A stretch of 10,206 nt of DNA from Euperipatoides rowelli (lineage: Eukaryota; Onychophora; Udeonychophora; Euonychophora; Peripatopsidae). A program made the translations under genes and the position numbers. Each line of letters starts with the position of its first letter. The stretch's first letter is position 1. A model generated the notes under the pieces. It did no database searches. It was not told the DNA's origin and saw only the letters and a program-made list of their open reading frames with translations. Positions 1 to 6,459 of this stretch are shown here, in pieces. The stretch lies in assembly GCA_003024985.2 (NCBI GenBank), contig PXIH01S0080596.1; one strand, given 5' to 3'.

Positions 1-486
1 TATTCTATATTTTATTTGACTTTTGTTGTTCTTACTCTAGCGAATCATCTAATAATGTAATTTTGTAAATATTGGCTATATCCTTTGGGGCTAAGCCGGT
101 ATATTTATGTAATTGTTTTTCATCTTGTTGATAAATAAACCTACCTAATAAAGTCTACCATTTTGTATAACATGAATATTCATACTTCTACTTTTTTAGG
201 ATGAATTATTTACTTTGGCATATTAATCACCTGACTCATGGTCTGACATCACTGAAGTCAATGTTGTTTTACAGCTTGAGAATGTAAACCTAATTATTAA
301 TTTACACCTTACATTAGTCAAAAGAAACTTATAGTTCTCTATAATGAAATAGGTTGAAAGACAGAAGATGAAATCACACTCTTATTTAATGAACAGAGGA
401 AGATACAAAATGTATTATTAAGTGATGATCAATAAAAATTTGAAGTTCAAAGCATAGTCATTTGACTGCTTTGTGTAATGATTATC
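1..486. other. AT-rich non-coding flank, no gene seen
   Basis: No reading frame, RNA gene or clear repeat structure is visible. Only short chance-level inverted strings occur, such as AATGTAA/TTACATT near 282-316. It is the left flank of the hAT-like element. Confidence 0.6.
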
Positions 487-494
487 TTCCAGTT
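487..494. repeat. Left target-site duplication of hAT-like element
   Basis: TTCCAGTT lies directly outside the left terminal repeat. It matches the right flank TTCTAGTG (2255-2262) at 6 of 8 positions. The right copy is nearer the usual hAT target consensus. Confidence 0.5.
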
Positions 495-509
495 CAGGGG
501 TTCTCAAAC
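495..509 (+). repeat. Left terminal inverted repeat, hAT type
   Basis: CAGGGGTTCTCAAAC has the form of Charlie-like hAT ends. Just inside it, GGAATGTTGTACC loosely resembles the subterminal GGTAC-rich sequence of the right end. Confidence 0.72.
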
Positions 510-584
510 ATTTGGAATGTTGTACCAATTAAAGAAACTGCTAAAAATTCAGTTAAAACTGCAGAATTCTCCAACACCAGAAAT

Positions 585-684
585 TCTATGAAGCTCTATT
601 TACAGTTTATAAGCCTCTTAGTAATAAATTACTTAGTAATTTATTACTAAAAGGCCTATGTTACTGTAAACAGAGCCTCATAAC
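585..684. repeat. Long imperfect palindrome (hairpin) inside the hAT-like element
   Basis: The two halves are inverted copies around a 3-base centre TTA (633-635). The inner stem pairs 611-632 with 636-657 with two mismatches. A one-base bulge follows, then 593-605 pairs with 664-676 with one mismatch. Weaker pairing extends to about 585/684. The outer TTTACAG/CTGTAAA strings could be terminal repeats of a separate small palindromic MITE nested in the hAT element. No convincing target duplication is visible, so it could equally be a native subterminal hairpin. Confidence 0.75.
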
Positions 685-685
685 A

Positions 686-1019
686 GTCGGTCACGCCACC
701 TATGATAACATGACAAATGTATAAGTACACACTCATCAGTCAACAGTTTCTTTGCTAAGAGAAGTATCATGTGAAGAAAATTTTTAAAATTGAGAAGTTA
801 TAATAAATACATGATGCCATATTTTGACATTATTATATTTTCTAATGGTATTCATTGCAATTAGTATATTAATAAGGAAAAACTTATATAACTATTATTT
901 TTAAAAGAAATTAAATAATATTTTGGATAGTTTAGTTTTTAATAGATCACGTGATTGATTGTATTCATATCGCATACTTGGGGGAGATATTGTAGAAGTT
1001 ACAGTATATTCGTTAAGGG
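686..1019. other. Unassigned AT-rich interior of the hAT-like element
   Basis: No ORF or clear repeat is visible. The only notable string is the 10-bp palindrome ATCACGTGAT (946-955), which contains the E-box core CACGTG. CACGTG recurs at 1234-1239. Neither has supporting promoter context. Confidence 0.45.
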
Positions 1020-1750
1020 AGATTGTCTGTCNTTGGCCACGTTAGAAAGGTAAGCAAGTTGAAATGTTTTAACATTCCTGATTTTTAGAAAAAGACTAAT
1101 TTTCTGGAGGATGAAAGGGTTGAATAGTGGCGTGGAGGTTGAATTTTGATGAAAATTTAGCTTGAATAAACTAGCAAATAGTTTGATAAATATTACTGAA
1201 TAAGTCTTTTTTTACATTCGCAACATTCATGGCCACGTGTTTGGTAGGTTAGTAGGTGGAAATGTTTTAAATTGGGTGTTTTTATTTTTAGAAAATTTAC
1301 AATTCTCAAATTGAAAGGAAATTAAATATTTTATCTTTAGCCCTTATTTTATTATAAAAGGTCTTATTCATTACGGGTTTAATTCATACAATCTATAATG
1401 ACAAGTATAAATCTTTTTTTTTTTTTAACGAGATAACGTTCAAGGGCATGTTAGAGTGGCAAGAAAATTTAAATGTTTTTTAAAATAATTATATTTTTCA
1501 AATTGAAGGGAAATTAAATATTTTATCTTTAGCCCTTATTTTATTATAAAAGGTCTTATTCATTACGGGTTTAATTCATACAATCTATAATGACAAGTAT
1601 AAATCTTTTTTTTTTTTTAACGAGATAACGTTCAAGGGCATGTTAGAGTGGCAAGAAAATTTAAATGTTTTTTAAAATAATTATATTTTTCAAATTGAAG
1701 GGAAATTAAACACATACCGGTATCTTTAGTCATTATTTTATTATAAAAGC
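1020..1750. repeat. Satellite-like tandem array, unit about 192-198 bp
   Basis: Bases 1317-1518 recur identically by eye at 1509-1710, a 192-bp period; even the 13-T run is conserved. A third partial unit starts at 1691 and diverges after about 20 bases, though ATCTTTAG and TTATTTTATTATAAAAG are still recognisable. Upstream, two older units share GGCCACGT (1035 and 1231) and AATGTTTTAA (1063 and 1261), spaced 196-198 bp. These have drifted from the recent copies. The array lies wholly within the hAT-like element. Old divergent units beside a nearly exact pair suggest repeated rounds of unequal exchange. An assembly duplication could produce the exact pair but not the older periodicity. Confidence 0.8.
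1317..1710. repeat. Recent exact 192-bp direct duplication
   Basis: The two copies are offset by 192 bp. They first differ at 1316 (A) versus 1508 (G), and the third unit at 1700 also has G. Identity then continues for about 200 bases. This marks the youngest event in the array. Confidence 0.85.
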
Positions 1751-2200
1751 AAATTATTAGGAAAAAAAAATAATCGAGGATTGGTAAAATCGTTTTTTCC
1801 ATTGATGGGGAATGCTGCAGTTACGTCAAAATTCATGTCCCACCATGTGCATATTTCATAATTCAGACTTTGTGCAGCTATGAGTATGCATTTGACATTG
1901 GGGGACAAATAGAATAAAATAAACAATCTTGTCAAAAATTCATATTTTATTGTATTAACAATTACATGAAATCGATTTATTTTTATTCAATGTCCATTTT
2001 AATCTTTAATTTAAGAACTTAAAATCTGTATATATGAAATGTGCTAGTCTAAGTACATACTTAACTATACGATTAATTATTATGGACTTTGACCTGTTGA
2101 TAACCAAGTGAAAATAACACATTTTATAGCAAGAGCAAATTACTGATTCATAATGCACTGGATACCTATTTATCTTTTTGTTCCTCTCTGTGTACCACAT
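1751..2200. other. Right interior of the hAT-like element, no gene
   Basis: Minus-strand ORFs of 64 codons occur at 1741-1935 and 2006-2200. Their translations are low-complexity and show no recognisable domain, so I treat them as chance. No transposase remnant is visible. Confidence 0.5.
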
Positions 2201-2239
2201 GAAACAAAGTAATGTACCCCTAGTGGTACATGTACCATA

Positions 2240-2254
2240 GTTTGAGAATCCCTG
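2240..2254 (-). repeat. Right terminal inverted repeat, hAT type
   Basis: On the minus strand this reads CAGGGATTCTCAAAC, one mismatch from the left end. It is followed inward by GGTACATGTACC and then by CTAGGGGTAC, typical of hAT subterminal sequence. Confidence 0.72.
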
Positions 2255-2262
2255 TTCTAGTG
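2255..2262. repeat. Right target-site duplication of hAT-like element
   Basis: TTCTAGTG immediately follows the right terminal repeat and pairs with TTCCAGTT at the left (6 of 8). Confidence 0.5.
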
Positions 2263-2763
2263 GATTAATGTTTTGTTACATTTCTCATTATTTAGTTTTG
2301 CAATAAATTAATCTTCCACAGGACATAAAGCTATTGTAGAAACACAATCACAGAGATTCTTCACTTATTGAAATTTTTATACATATTATACAGGGCTAGG
2401 ACCTTTATTCAATTCATAAAGAATAATGTATCTTTTTCTTAGGTTTGTTCGATAAACTTTCAATAATAATAATAATAATAATAGTCAATGGTGCCATTAT
2501 AACCCAGACAGTTTATAGAGATCTGATTCAAATCTCAAAAAGCTAAATTTTTGGTCTAATTAAAACCAATGAGTTTCTTTTAAAAAAATGTAAGCTGTTT
2601 CTAACCAAGATGATTTTATCACTGTTGAAAAGTTATTAGAACAAGGTCTTATGTAAGTAGATCTTTATACAGGATATCGTTTGCTTCTATTAAAGTAAAT
2701 TTTCATTATCAAATGATGTTTGGCATTTTGAGAAATGTGATAAGGGAGAATAAATAACATATC
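2263..2763. other. AT-rich spacer between the two large DNA transposons
   Basis: Apart from the AAT microsatellite at 2462-2483, I see no gene, RNA or repeat structure. Confidence 0.55.
2462..2483. repeat. (AAT)7 microsatellite
   Basis: Seven perfect AAT units plus one A. A simple repeat with no sign of coding context. Confidence 0.95.
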
Positions 2764-2766
2764 TTA
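2764..2766. repeat. Left TTA target-site duplication of Harbinger-like element
   Basis: TTA abuts the left terminal repeat, and TTA also follows the right terminal repeat at 5870-5872. PIF/Harbinger elements duplicate a 3-bp TWA target. Confidence 0.5.
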
Positions 2767-2788
2767 AGCCTAGCACACACTAGGGGAA
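2767..2788 (+). repeat. Left terminal inverted repeat, Harbinger-like
   Basis: Matches the right terminus in inverse orientation at 18 of 22 positions. Confidence 0.6.
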
Positions 2789-2858
2789 TTTTACTTTGAA
2801 ACATCGAAGAATTGTACTCCAAAGGTAAAATACTCTAGTGTGTGTCAAAATACTCTAG
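2772..2858. repeat. Left-end hairpin and subterminal direct repeat
   Basis: 2772-2794 pairs with 2825-2846 as an imperfect inverted repeat (CACACACTAG versus CTAGTGTGTG). AAAATACTCTAG occurs twice, at 2827-2838 and 2847-2858. Such repeats near a transposon end could be transposase-binding sites. Confidence 0.6.
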
Positions 2859-2955
2859 AGAAAACCAGACTTCGAAGTGATCTCTTTCATCACTTTCAAA
2901 AGTAGACCTCTGGTCGACTTTTTTAATTCTTTCTCTTTGAAGTGTAAATTCNCAG

Positions 2956-2960
2956 CCAAT
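2956..2960 (+). promoter_or_regulatory. Possible CCAAT box upstream of the MADF relic
   Basis: CAGCCAATCACC resembles a CCAAT-box context and lies about 50 bp before the degenerate start at 3010. An N at 2952 and another at 2967 flank it. The motif is short and common, so this is weak support for an old promoter of the element. Confidence 0.2.
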
Positions 2961-3009
2961 CACCGANGATGAGAACATGTGACTTGACTTTACTTAATAA
3001 AAAATAAAA

Positions 3010-3132
3010 ATAGCAGCCACTAAGCGAGCCAACAAAAACTGGAACGACGAATAAATATCGCGATTAATTCAAGAAGTAAAAAAATACCCGTGTCTGTACA
3101 ACCAGCACTTAACTAAATATCAATACAAGCCA
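3010..3132 (+). pseudogene. Decayed MADF/Myb-SANT-like domain N-terminus
   Basis: Reading from 3010, an ATA codon (perhaps a former ATG) is followed by AATKRANKN, then WNDE, a TAA stop at 3052, then ISRLIQEVKKYPCLYNQ, then a short YQYK-like segment. The pattern W-x-D-E-x-I-x-x-L-I-x-x-V-x-x-Y-P-C-L-Y is the start of a MADF domain, a helix-turn-helix DNA-binding fold related to Myb/SANT. The stop falls inside the domain and a TATT microsatellite breaks the frame at 3134. After a frame shift, 3174-3206 encodes AAIDIVCNTTG, which might be remains of the second helix, but this is weak. Base composition is less AT-rich than its surroundings. Its place near a Harbinger-like terminus suggests it was that element's DNA-binding ORF; a processed or captured host MADF gene is the alternative. 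Confidence 0.6.
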
Positions 3133-3133
3133 C

Positions 3134-3158
3134 TATTTATTTATTTATTTATTTTATT
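3134..3158. repeat. (TATT)n microsatellite
   Basis: Five TATT units followed by an imperfect one. It interrupts the MADF-like frame. Confidence 0.9.
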
Positions 3159-3247
3159 AAAAACAATGATTCTGCAGCCATAGATATCGTATGTAATACA
3201 ACAGGTAGATGGCTTCTATATTTAAAACTAAATCGCCACTGCTTGGN

Positions 3248-3436
3248 TATCTCTCAATCTCTATCATTCTGTCTATCTCTATCTATCCATCCAGCCATGT
3301 ATCTGTCCATTCATCCATCCTACTATGTATCTATCTACCTATTTATCTGTCTACTAGTTAATCAATATATCTTTGTATGTTTATCTACCTATCTGTCAAT
3401 TTTTCTATATACCTAGCTATCTCTATCTATCTACAT
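3248..3436. repeat. Degenerate (TATC/TGTC/CATC)n tetranucleotide tract
   Basis: About 190 bp of pyrimidine-rich 4-base units: CTAT, CTGT, CCAT and CATC variants, with short interruptions. It is the degenerate GATA/GACA microsatellite type on the complementary strand. Confidence 0.9.
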
Positions 3437-3447
3437 CATACCTCTAT

Positions 3448-4640
3448 ATTTATATTAGCATCATATTTTCTGATTTCAGACAATCGTTATATTTTAATTG
3501 TGTAGCCCTGTGACATAAATATAAGTAATTGATTATTTTCACNGTCTTATTTACAGTAGTGTTTGCATTGCCACTTACTTTTCATAATGTTATATGTTAT
3601 TATTTTTAAAGCTTCAACCAGTTAAACAAATCGTATGTAATTAGAATAATTGTGTGTGAAAATGAAGAGTGTCAGTATATCTGTGACAAAGTAAAGAGAT
3701 GGTATCAGCAGATATAGTTGCAATATATTGTAATTAATTAAACAGACATTCATTATTTTACCCAGTTGCTCTGGAAACGGAAACTTTTGATCATTATTTA
3801 GAAAGTTTTCTAACTAAGTTGATTCTTCTTAAAAGTTTAATCATGAACGATATGTTTATTAAATGGGTCAGAAATGATTTATAATAAGTAAATAAATTCT
3901 AAATGTATAAAGAATTGAAGGATTTTGAATAGAGGTTAATTTACTAAGTGAAAACGTGTTCACATTTTTTTGTTTGATTAATGATAATAAGCTGAAAGGG
4001 TAAAATTAAATAACTTTTAGTTAACTAGGATGTACAATAGTAGGATTGTTGATTAAAAAATTGTCGTGTTCATTTACCAACTTATCTATAAATCAGCTCA
4101 TTTTGTTGATGTAGATTTTCTACTATTTGCAGATGACTTAAAACTCTCAGGAACTAAAACAGTCTAAAAAAATGTCATTGCTATTTATGTTAAATTTATT
4201 TTTAATCATTCCCTTCTTAAAAAAAATGATAATTTTAAAGACTATACAAATTTACATTAATAAAATTATAAACAATGTCAATAGAAGTATAGGCTTTTTA
4301 AAAAGAAGCAGTACACAATTTAATATATCAAAATTTTCTTATTATACTCCATAGTAGCCTTGTCCGAACTAAATTAGAATTTAGTACTACGTATTTCTTG
4401 GAATAAATTCTTCAAAAATCTCTACATAATATTGATAACATTTTTTAAAAATTATTTTTTAAAAAATAAATTATATATTAATACGTGAAGGGAAAACTTT
4501 GGATCCCTTTTTAAGCATATTGGGTGCACGGAGGAGTGTGAGGTTTGGTAGAGTTAAAGTTCATATGGAGAGGGAGTGCAATGAGCTAAAATTTATATAT
4601 AAAACTAAAACATTCATTGTTTAGTGGCTTTTTACAAAGG
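3448..4640. other. AT-rich stretch with no recognisable gene
   Basis: I see only short AT palindromes, such as the T6A5 and T6A6 runs at about 4440-4476, and a 60-codon ORF at 4172-4354 whose K/I/N-rich product looks like chance. No transposase remnant was found although this lies within the proposed Harbinger-like element. Confidence 0.5.
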
Positions 4641-4648
4641 AATTTCTT

Positions 4649-4669
4649 ATTGGTCGAATTTCGACCAAT
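4649..4669. repeat. 21-bp near-perfect palindrome
   Basis: ATTGGTCGAA and TTCGACCAAT are perfect 10-base arms around one T. Function unknown. Confidence 0.85.
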
Positions 4670-4686
4670 GCTGGAGGCCTAGTTGT

Positions 4687-4827
4687 CTCTATTTGTAGTT
4701 ACTTATCAACAAATATCTTANTNTNATTAATGTGAGTTGATATGAACTTATCATTACTCATAAACATCAACACACATCAATCAATAACTTTAAATAAATT
4801 GACTCTATTTGTAGTTACTTATCAACA
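4687..4827. repeat. 25-bp exact direct repeats 116 bp apart
   Basis: The strings at 4687-4711 and 4803-4827 are identical (CTCTATTTG ... ATCAACA). Between them is AT-rich sequence with three Ns (4721, 4723, 4725); another N follows the second copy at 4828. They could be a target duplication around a small insertion, a local tandem duplication, or an assembly join. Confidence 0.75.
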
Positions 4828-4837
4828 NAAAAAAAAA

Positions 4838-4920
4838 TAGATTAGGACTAGGGACAACCTCGCTGGACTATAGTCTGTTGTTGTCCGACTTATTTGTATT
4901 TGTATTTGTATTTGTATTTC
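4838..4920 (+). mobile_element. 3' end of a non-LTR retrotransposon or SINE
   Basis: Seen: GGACAAC (4852-4858) and GTTGTCC (4880-4886) form a perfect 7-bp stem whose loop contains the palindrome GACTATAGTC (4866-4875). Immediately after is a tandem tail TATTTG, four perfect units plus TATTTC (4891-4920). Known: several LINE clades, including CR1/L2-like elements and the SINEs that use them, end in a conserved stem-loop followed by short tandem repeats, which the reverse transcriptase recognises. Inferred: a severely 5'-truncated copy inserted in the plus orientation. How far it extends leftward is unclear; no reverse-transcriptase code is visible. The clade is not assigned. Confidence 0.5.
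4891..4920 (+). repeat. (TATTTG)5 hexanucleotide tail
   Basis: Four perfect TATTTG units and one TATTTC, directly after the stem-loop. It fits a retrotransposon tail better than a free microsatellite. Confidence 0.9.
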
Positions 4921-5028
4921 TCACTCAATCTTGATCTATCACTCGATCTCTATCTATCGATCTATCTCTATCTATTTTTTATCTATCACACAATCTCTCT
5001 CGATCTATCTATATATCTATATATTTCT
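4921..5028. repeat. Degenerate (TATC)n microsatellite
   Basis: Repeated CTATCTAT, CGATCTAT and CACTCAAT units run directly on from the hexanucleotide tail. They may have expanded from it. The 72-codon ORF at 4931-5149 is a translation of this repeat, with SI/YL runs, and is not a gene. Confidence 0.9.
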
Positions 5029-5034
5029 TTTTTA

Positions 5035-5057
5035 TAAGATGGCACCACCCCATCTTA
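5035..5057. repeat. Small hairpin
   Basis: TAAGATGG (5035-5042) and CCATCTTA (5050-5057) are perfect inverted arms around 7 bases. A second small palindrome, TTTGATT/AATCAAA, follows at about 5068-5083. Confidence 0.75.
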
Positions 5058-5083
5058 ATTTGTTTTATTTGATTAAAATCAAA

Positions 5084-5750
5084 CAATTAATAAATAAAAA
5101 AAAAGAACTAAACAGTATGCATAACAAAATTATGTTACTATACTTCTAAAATTACAGACCTCTGCAGCAAACCATTTATCATAAAAAAAACTAAAAATTG
5201 AAGATTTTTAAATCAAATTCATAAAGAATTTAATTAACATTCTGAAAAACTTTTATATACCAAGTTTGCCCAATAATATATACAGTTATATGAAAATTAA
5301 GTTAAAAGCAAGCTTTTTATGCTGAACAATAAAATGAAATATTTCCCTAGATATAGAGAAATATATATACAGTAGGTTTGAAGTATTTCAATATCTATCA
5401 TACTCGCTTAGTAAGCCTACAGTTCCTCAATATATTTCCTGTAAACTTTAAAAATTCTATTGAATGTGCTGTATATTCTAGAGCACATCCCGACTATAAA
5501 TTCCAAATATACTGTATATATAAAAACCTAATTTTTTTTTTAAAAAAAAAACGACTCATTCCTTGATCTGAGTTGATTTTATTGTATAAAAGAATATTAA
5601 AATGAAATATTTTAGTTAGGAAACTTTTCTTATTCCCAAAATAATTACTTTTATTTTTTAAAAAAAATATTGTTNAATGTGGAAGTCATTGAATGTCACT
5701 TTCCATTTTGACAACAGGGGGTACGCACACAGACAAAAACTTTCAAATTA
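5084..5750. other. AT-rich interior with no gene
   Basis: A 62-codon ORF at 5378-5566 has no recognisable domain. T10 followed by A10 (5532-5551) is a perfect A/T palindrome; a similar T-run/A-run lies at about 5655-5668. Confidence 0.5.
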
Positions 5751-5762
5751 AAAAAAAATTTC

Positions 5763-5844
5763 CTAGTGTTTGTCAGAATAGGCTAATTTTGCGAAAACTT
5801 TCGCATCGTTAAAAAAACTGCCAAGTATGAAAACTACGTAGTTT
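5763..5844. repeat. Right-end subterminal repeats of the Harbinger-like element
   Basis: CTAGTGTTTGTC (5763-5774) resembles the terminal CTAGAGTGTGCC. GCGAAA/TTTCGC arms lie at 5791-5804, and AAACTACGTAGTTT (5831-5844) is a perfect 14-bp palindrome. These could be transposase-contact or structural sequences. Confidence 0.5.
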
Positions 5845-5847
5845 TTT

Positions 5848-5869
5848 TTCTCCTAGAGTGTGCCTGGCT
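5848..5869 (-). repeat. Right terminal inverted repeat, Harbinger-like
   Basis: The minus strand reads AGCCAGGCACACTCTAGG from 5869 inward, matching the left end at 18 of 22 positions. TTA (5870-5872) follows. Confidence 0.6.
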
Positions 5870-5914
5870 TTATGCCACTGTGAAAGAAGTTTAAATTCTT
5901 TCACGGTGGCATAA
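5870..5914. repeat. 45-bp palindrome
   Basis: Arms 5870-5888 and 5896-5914 (TTATGCCAC type) pair with one mismatch around a 7-base loop GTTTAAA. It starts exactly at the TTA that serves as the right target duplication of the neighbouring transposon. Confidence 0.9.
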
Positions 5915-5930
5915 GAGATGTTATGCCACC
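5905..5930. repeat. Overlapping alternative hairpin
   Basis: GGTGGCATAA (5905-5914) pairs perfectly with TTATGCCACC (5921-5930). This is a third copy of the same motif, so the middle copy can pair with either neighbour and form mutually exclusive hairpins. Confidence 0.85.
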
Positions 5931-5956
5931 ATGAAATATTCCTCTGTATGATTCAT

Positions 5957-6060
5957 AATATTTATTTATTTCTATCATAAGAATATGTCGTAAAGACTTT
6001 TACCTTTATAAAGGTAAAAATCTTTACGACTTATTCTTATGATAGAAATAAATAAATATT
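5957..6060. repeat. 104-bp near-perfect palindrome (foldback element or MITE)
   Basis: The 52-base halves are inverted copies with two mismatches and no loop. The centre, TACCTTTATAAAGGTA (6001-6016), is perfectly symmetrical. The ends are AATATTTATTTATTT and its inverse. No clear target duplication is visible. Such length and identity mean a recent origin or maintained symmetry, as in a foldback MITE. Confidence 0.92.
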
Positions 6061-6218
6061 ATCGACAGTCTGGTTAACATAAAATCATTTGCTTATTTTT
6101 AAGCATTTAAGAGACTAGTTTGTCAAAAATATTATTGAAAAATCTATAATAACATTACAAAAAATGTAACAAATGGTTAATTTGTTTGGAATAAAGTAAC
6201 AGATTTATATGTACATAA
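6061..6218. other. AT-rich spacer
   Basis: Nothing recognisable. Confidence 0.5.
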
Positions 6219-6350
6219 GGTGCGTTCGTCAATAGCTAACTTTTTTAATTATTTAAATTATTTGATACTTTTCCGTTCGTCATTGAGTTCACGAAATTAA
6301 CTGTTTGTCATTAAAAATCTAGTTCATTTCGTTAGTTTCGTTTCAAACTT
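6219..6350. repeat. CGTTCGTC motif cluster, possible DNA-transposon end
   Basis: CGTTCGTC occurs at 6223-6230 and 6274-6281, with a variant TGTTTGTC at 6302-6309. The strings ACGAAATTAAC and GTTAGTTTCGT nearby are near-inverse. The left edge GGTGCGTTCGT loosely resembles Harbinger-like ends. A further CGTTCGTC is at 8571-8578, and CGCACT at 8631-8636 could be an opposite end, but the TAA and GAA flanks do not agree fully. Confidence 0.3.
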
Positions 6351-6387
6351 TCTTACCCTGCTCGAGAAATGAGGTTTGGTTTTCATA

Positions 6388-6459
6388 ATGGCGGACAAAA
6401 AAAGTTATCATCGCTTCAACTTGGGTTTATTAAAGCGATTGAAATTATGTAAAATCTGA
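6388..6459 (+). CDS. Short doubtful ORF, possible first-exon or transposon ORF remnant
   Basis: An ATG in the context ATAATGGCGG opens a 23-codon frame beginning MADKKSYHRFNLGLLKRL and ending at TGA 6457. It is rich in basic residues and less AT-biased than its surroundings. GTAAAA near its end could be a splice donor. No family is recognised. It lies about 165 bp inside the GTGCGTTCGTC edge, so it could be the start of a transposon ORF. A chance ATG is quite possible. Confidence 0.15.
   Translation: MADKKSYHRFNLGLLKRLKLCKI

Larger units (their letters stand above)
495..2254. mobile_element. Degenerate non-autonomous hAT-like DNA transposon, about 1.76 kb
   Basis: Seen: the left end begins CAGGGGTTCTCAAAC (495-509) and the right end finishes GTTTGAGAATCCCTG (2240-2254). 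These are inverted copies of each other with one mismatch in 15. The bases just outside are TTCCAGTT (487-494) and TTCTAGTG (2255-2262), which agree at 6 of 8 positions. Known: hAT superfamily elements, especially the Charlie-like group, have short inverted ends of the type CAGGGGTTCTCAAA and make 8-bp target duplications related to TCTAGA. The right end also has the subterminal palindrome GGTACATGTACC (2225-2236). Inferred: one old insertion whose target duplication has drifted. No transposase domain is readable inside; small ORFs at 1741-1935 and 2006-2200 (minus strand) show no hAT dimerisation motif. The interior instead holds a hairpin and a tandem array. The alternative, two independent solo ends, would not predict matching flanks. 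Confidence 0.68.
2767..5869 (+). mobile_element. Degenerate PIF/Harbinger-like DNA transposon, about 3.1 kb
   Basis: Seen: the left end begins AGCCTAGCACACACTAGG (2767-2784). The right end read on the minus strand begins AGCCAGGCACACTCTAGG (5869-5852). Over 22 bases, 18 match. TTA lies on both outer flanks. TIR-like strings recur subterminally at 2835-2846 (CTAGTGTGTGTC) and 5763-5774 (CTAGTGTTTGTC). A decayed MADF-like reading frame starts about 240 bp inside the left end. Known: Harbinger elements make 3-bp TWA duplications and carry a Myb/SANT or MADF-type DNA-binding ORF beside a DDE transposase. Inferred: an old Harbinger copy, 5' end to the left, later invaded by microsatellites and a retrotransposon tail. 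No DDE transposase remnant could be read, so it may be a non-autonomous derivative. The termini could also be two solo MITEs of one family. Confidence 0.5.

Noticed and set aside
462-650. 62-codon plus-strand ORF
   Set aside because: It runs across the hAT terminal repeat and into the hairpin, so it is a by-product of repeat sequence.
946-955. E-box palindrome ATCACGTGAT as a regulatory site
   Set aside because: Isolated motif inside a transposon with no promoter context.
1741-2200. Minus-strand ORFs as hAT transposase remains
   Set aside because: Neither translation shows the conserved hAT dimerisation region or zinc-finger cysteines in order.
2521-2560. GATTCAAATC as a tRNA or SINE B-box
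   Set aside because: No matching A-box or cloverleaf can be built around it.
3248-3436. Possible CRISPR-like or regulatory array
   Set aside because: The spacing is 4 bp with no unique spacers. It is a degenerate microsatellite.
4931-5149. 72-codon ORF rich in Ser, Ile and Tyr
   Set aside because: It is mostly a translation of the TATC microsatellite.
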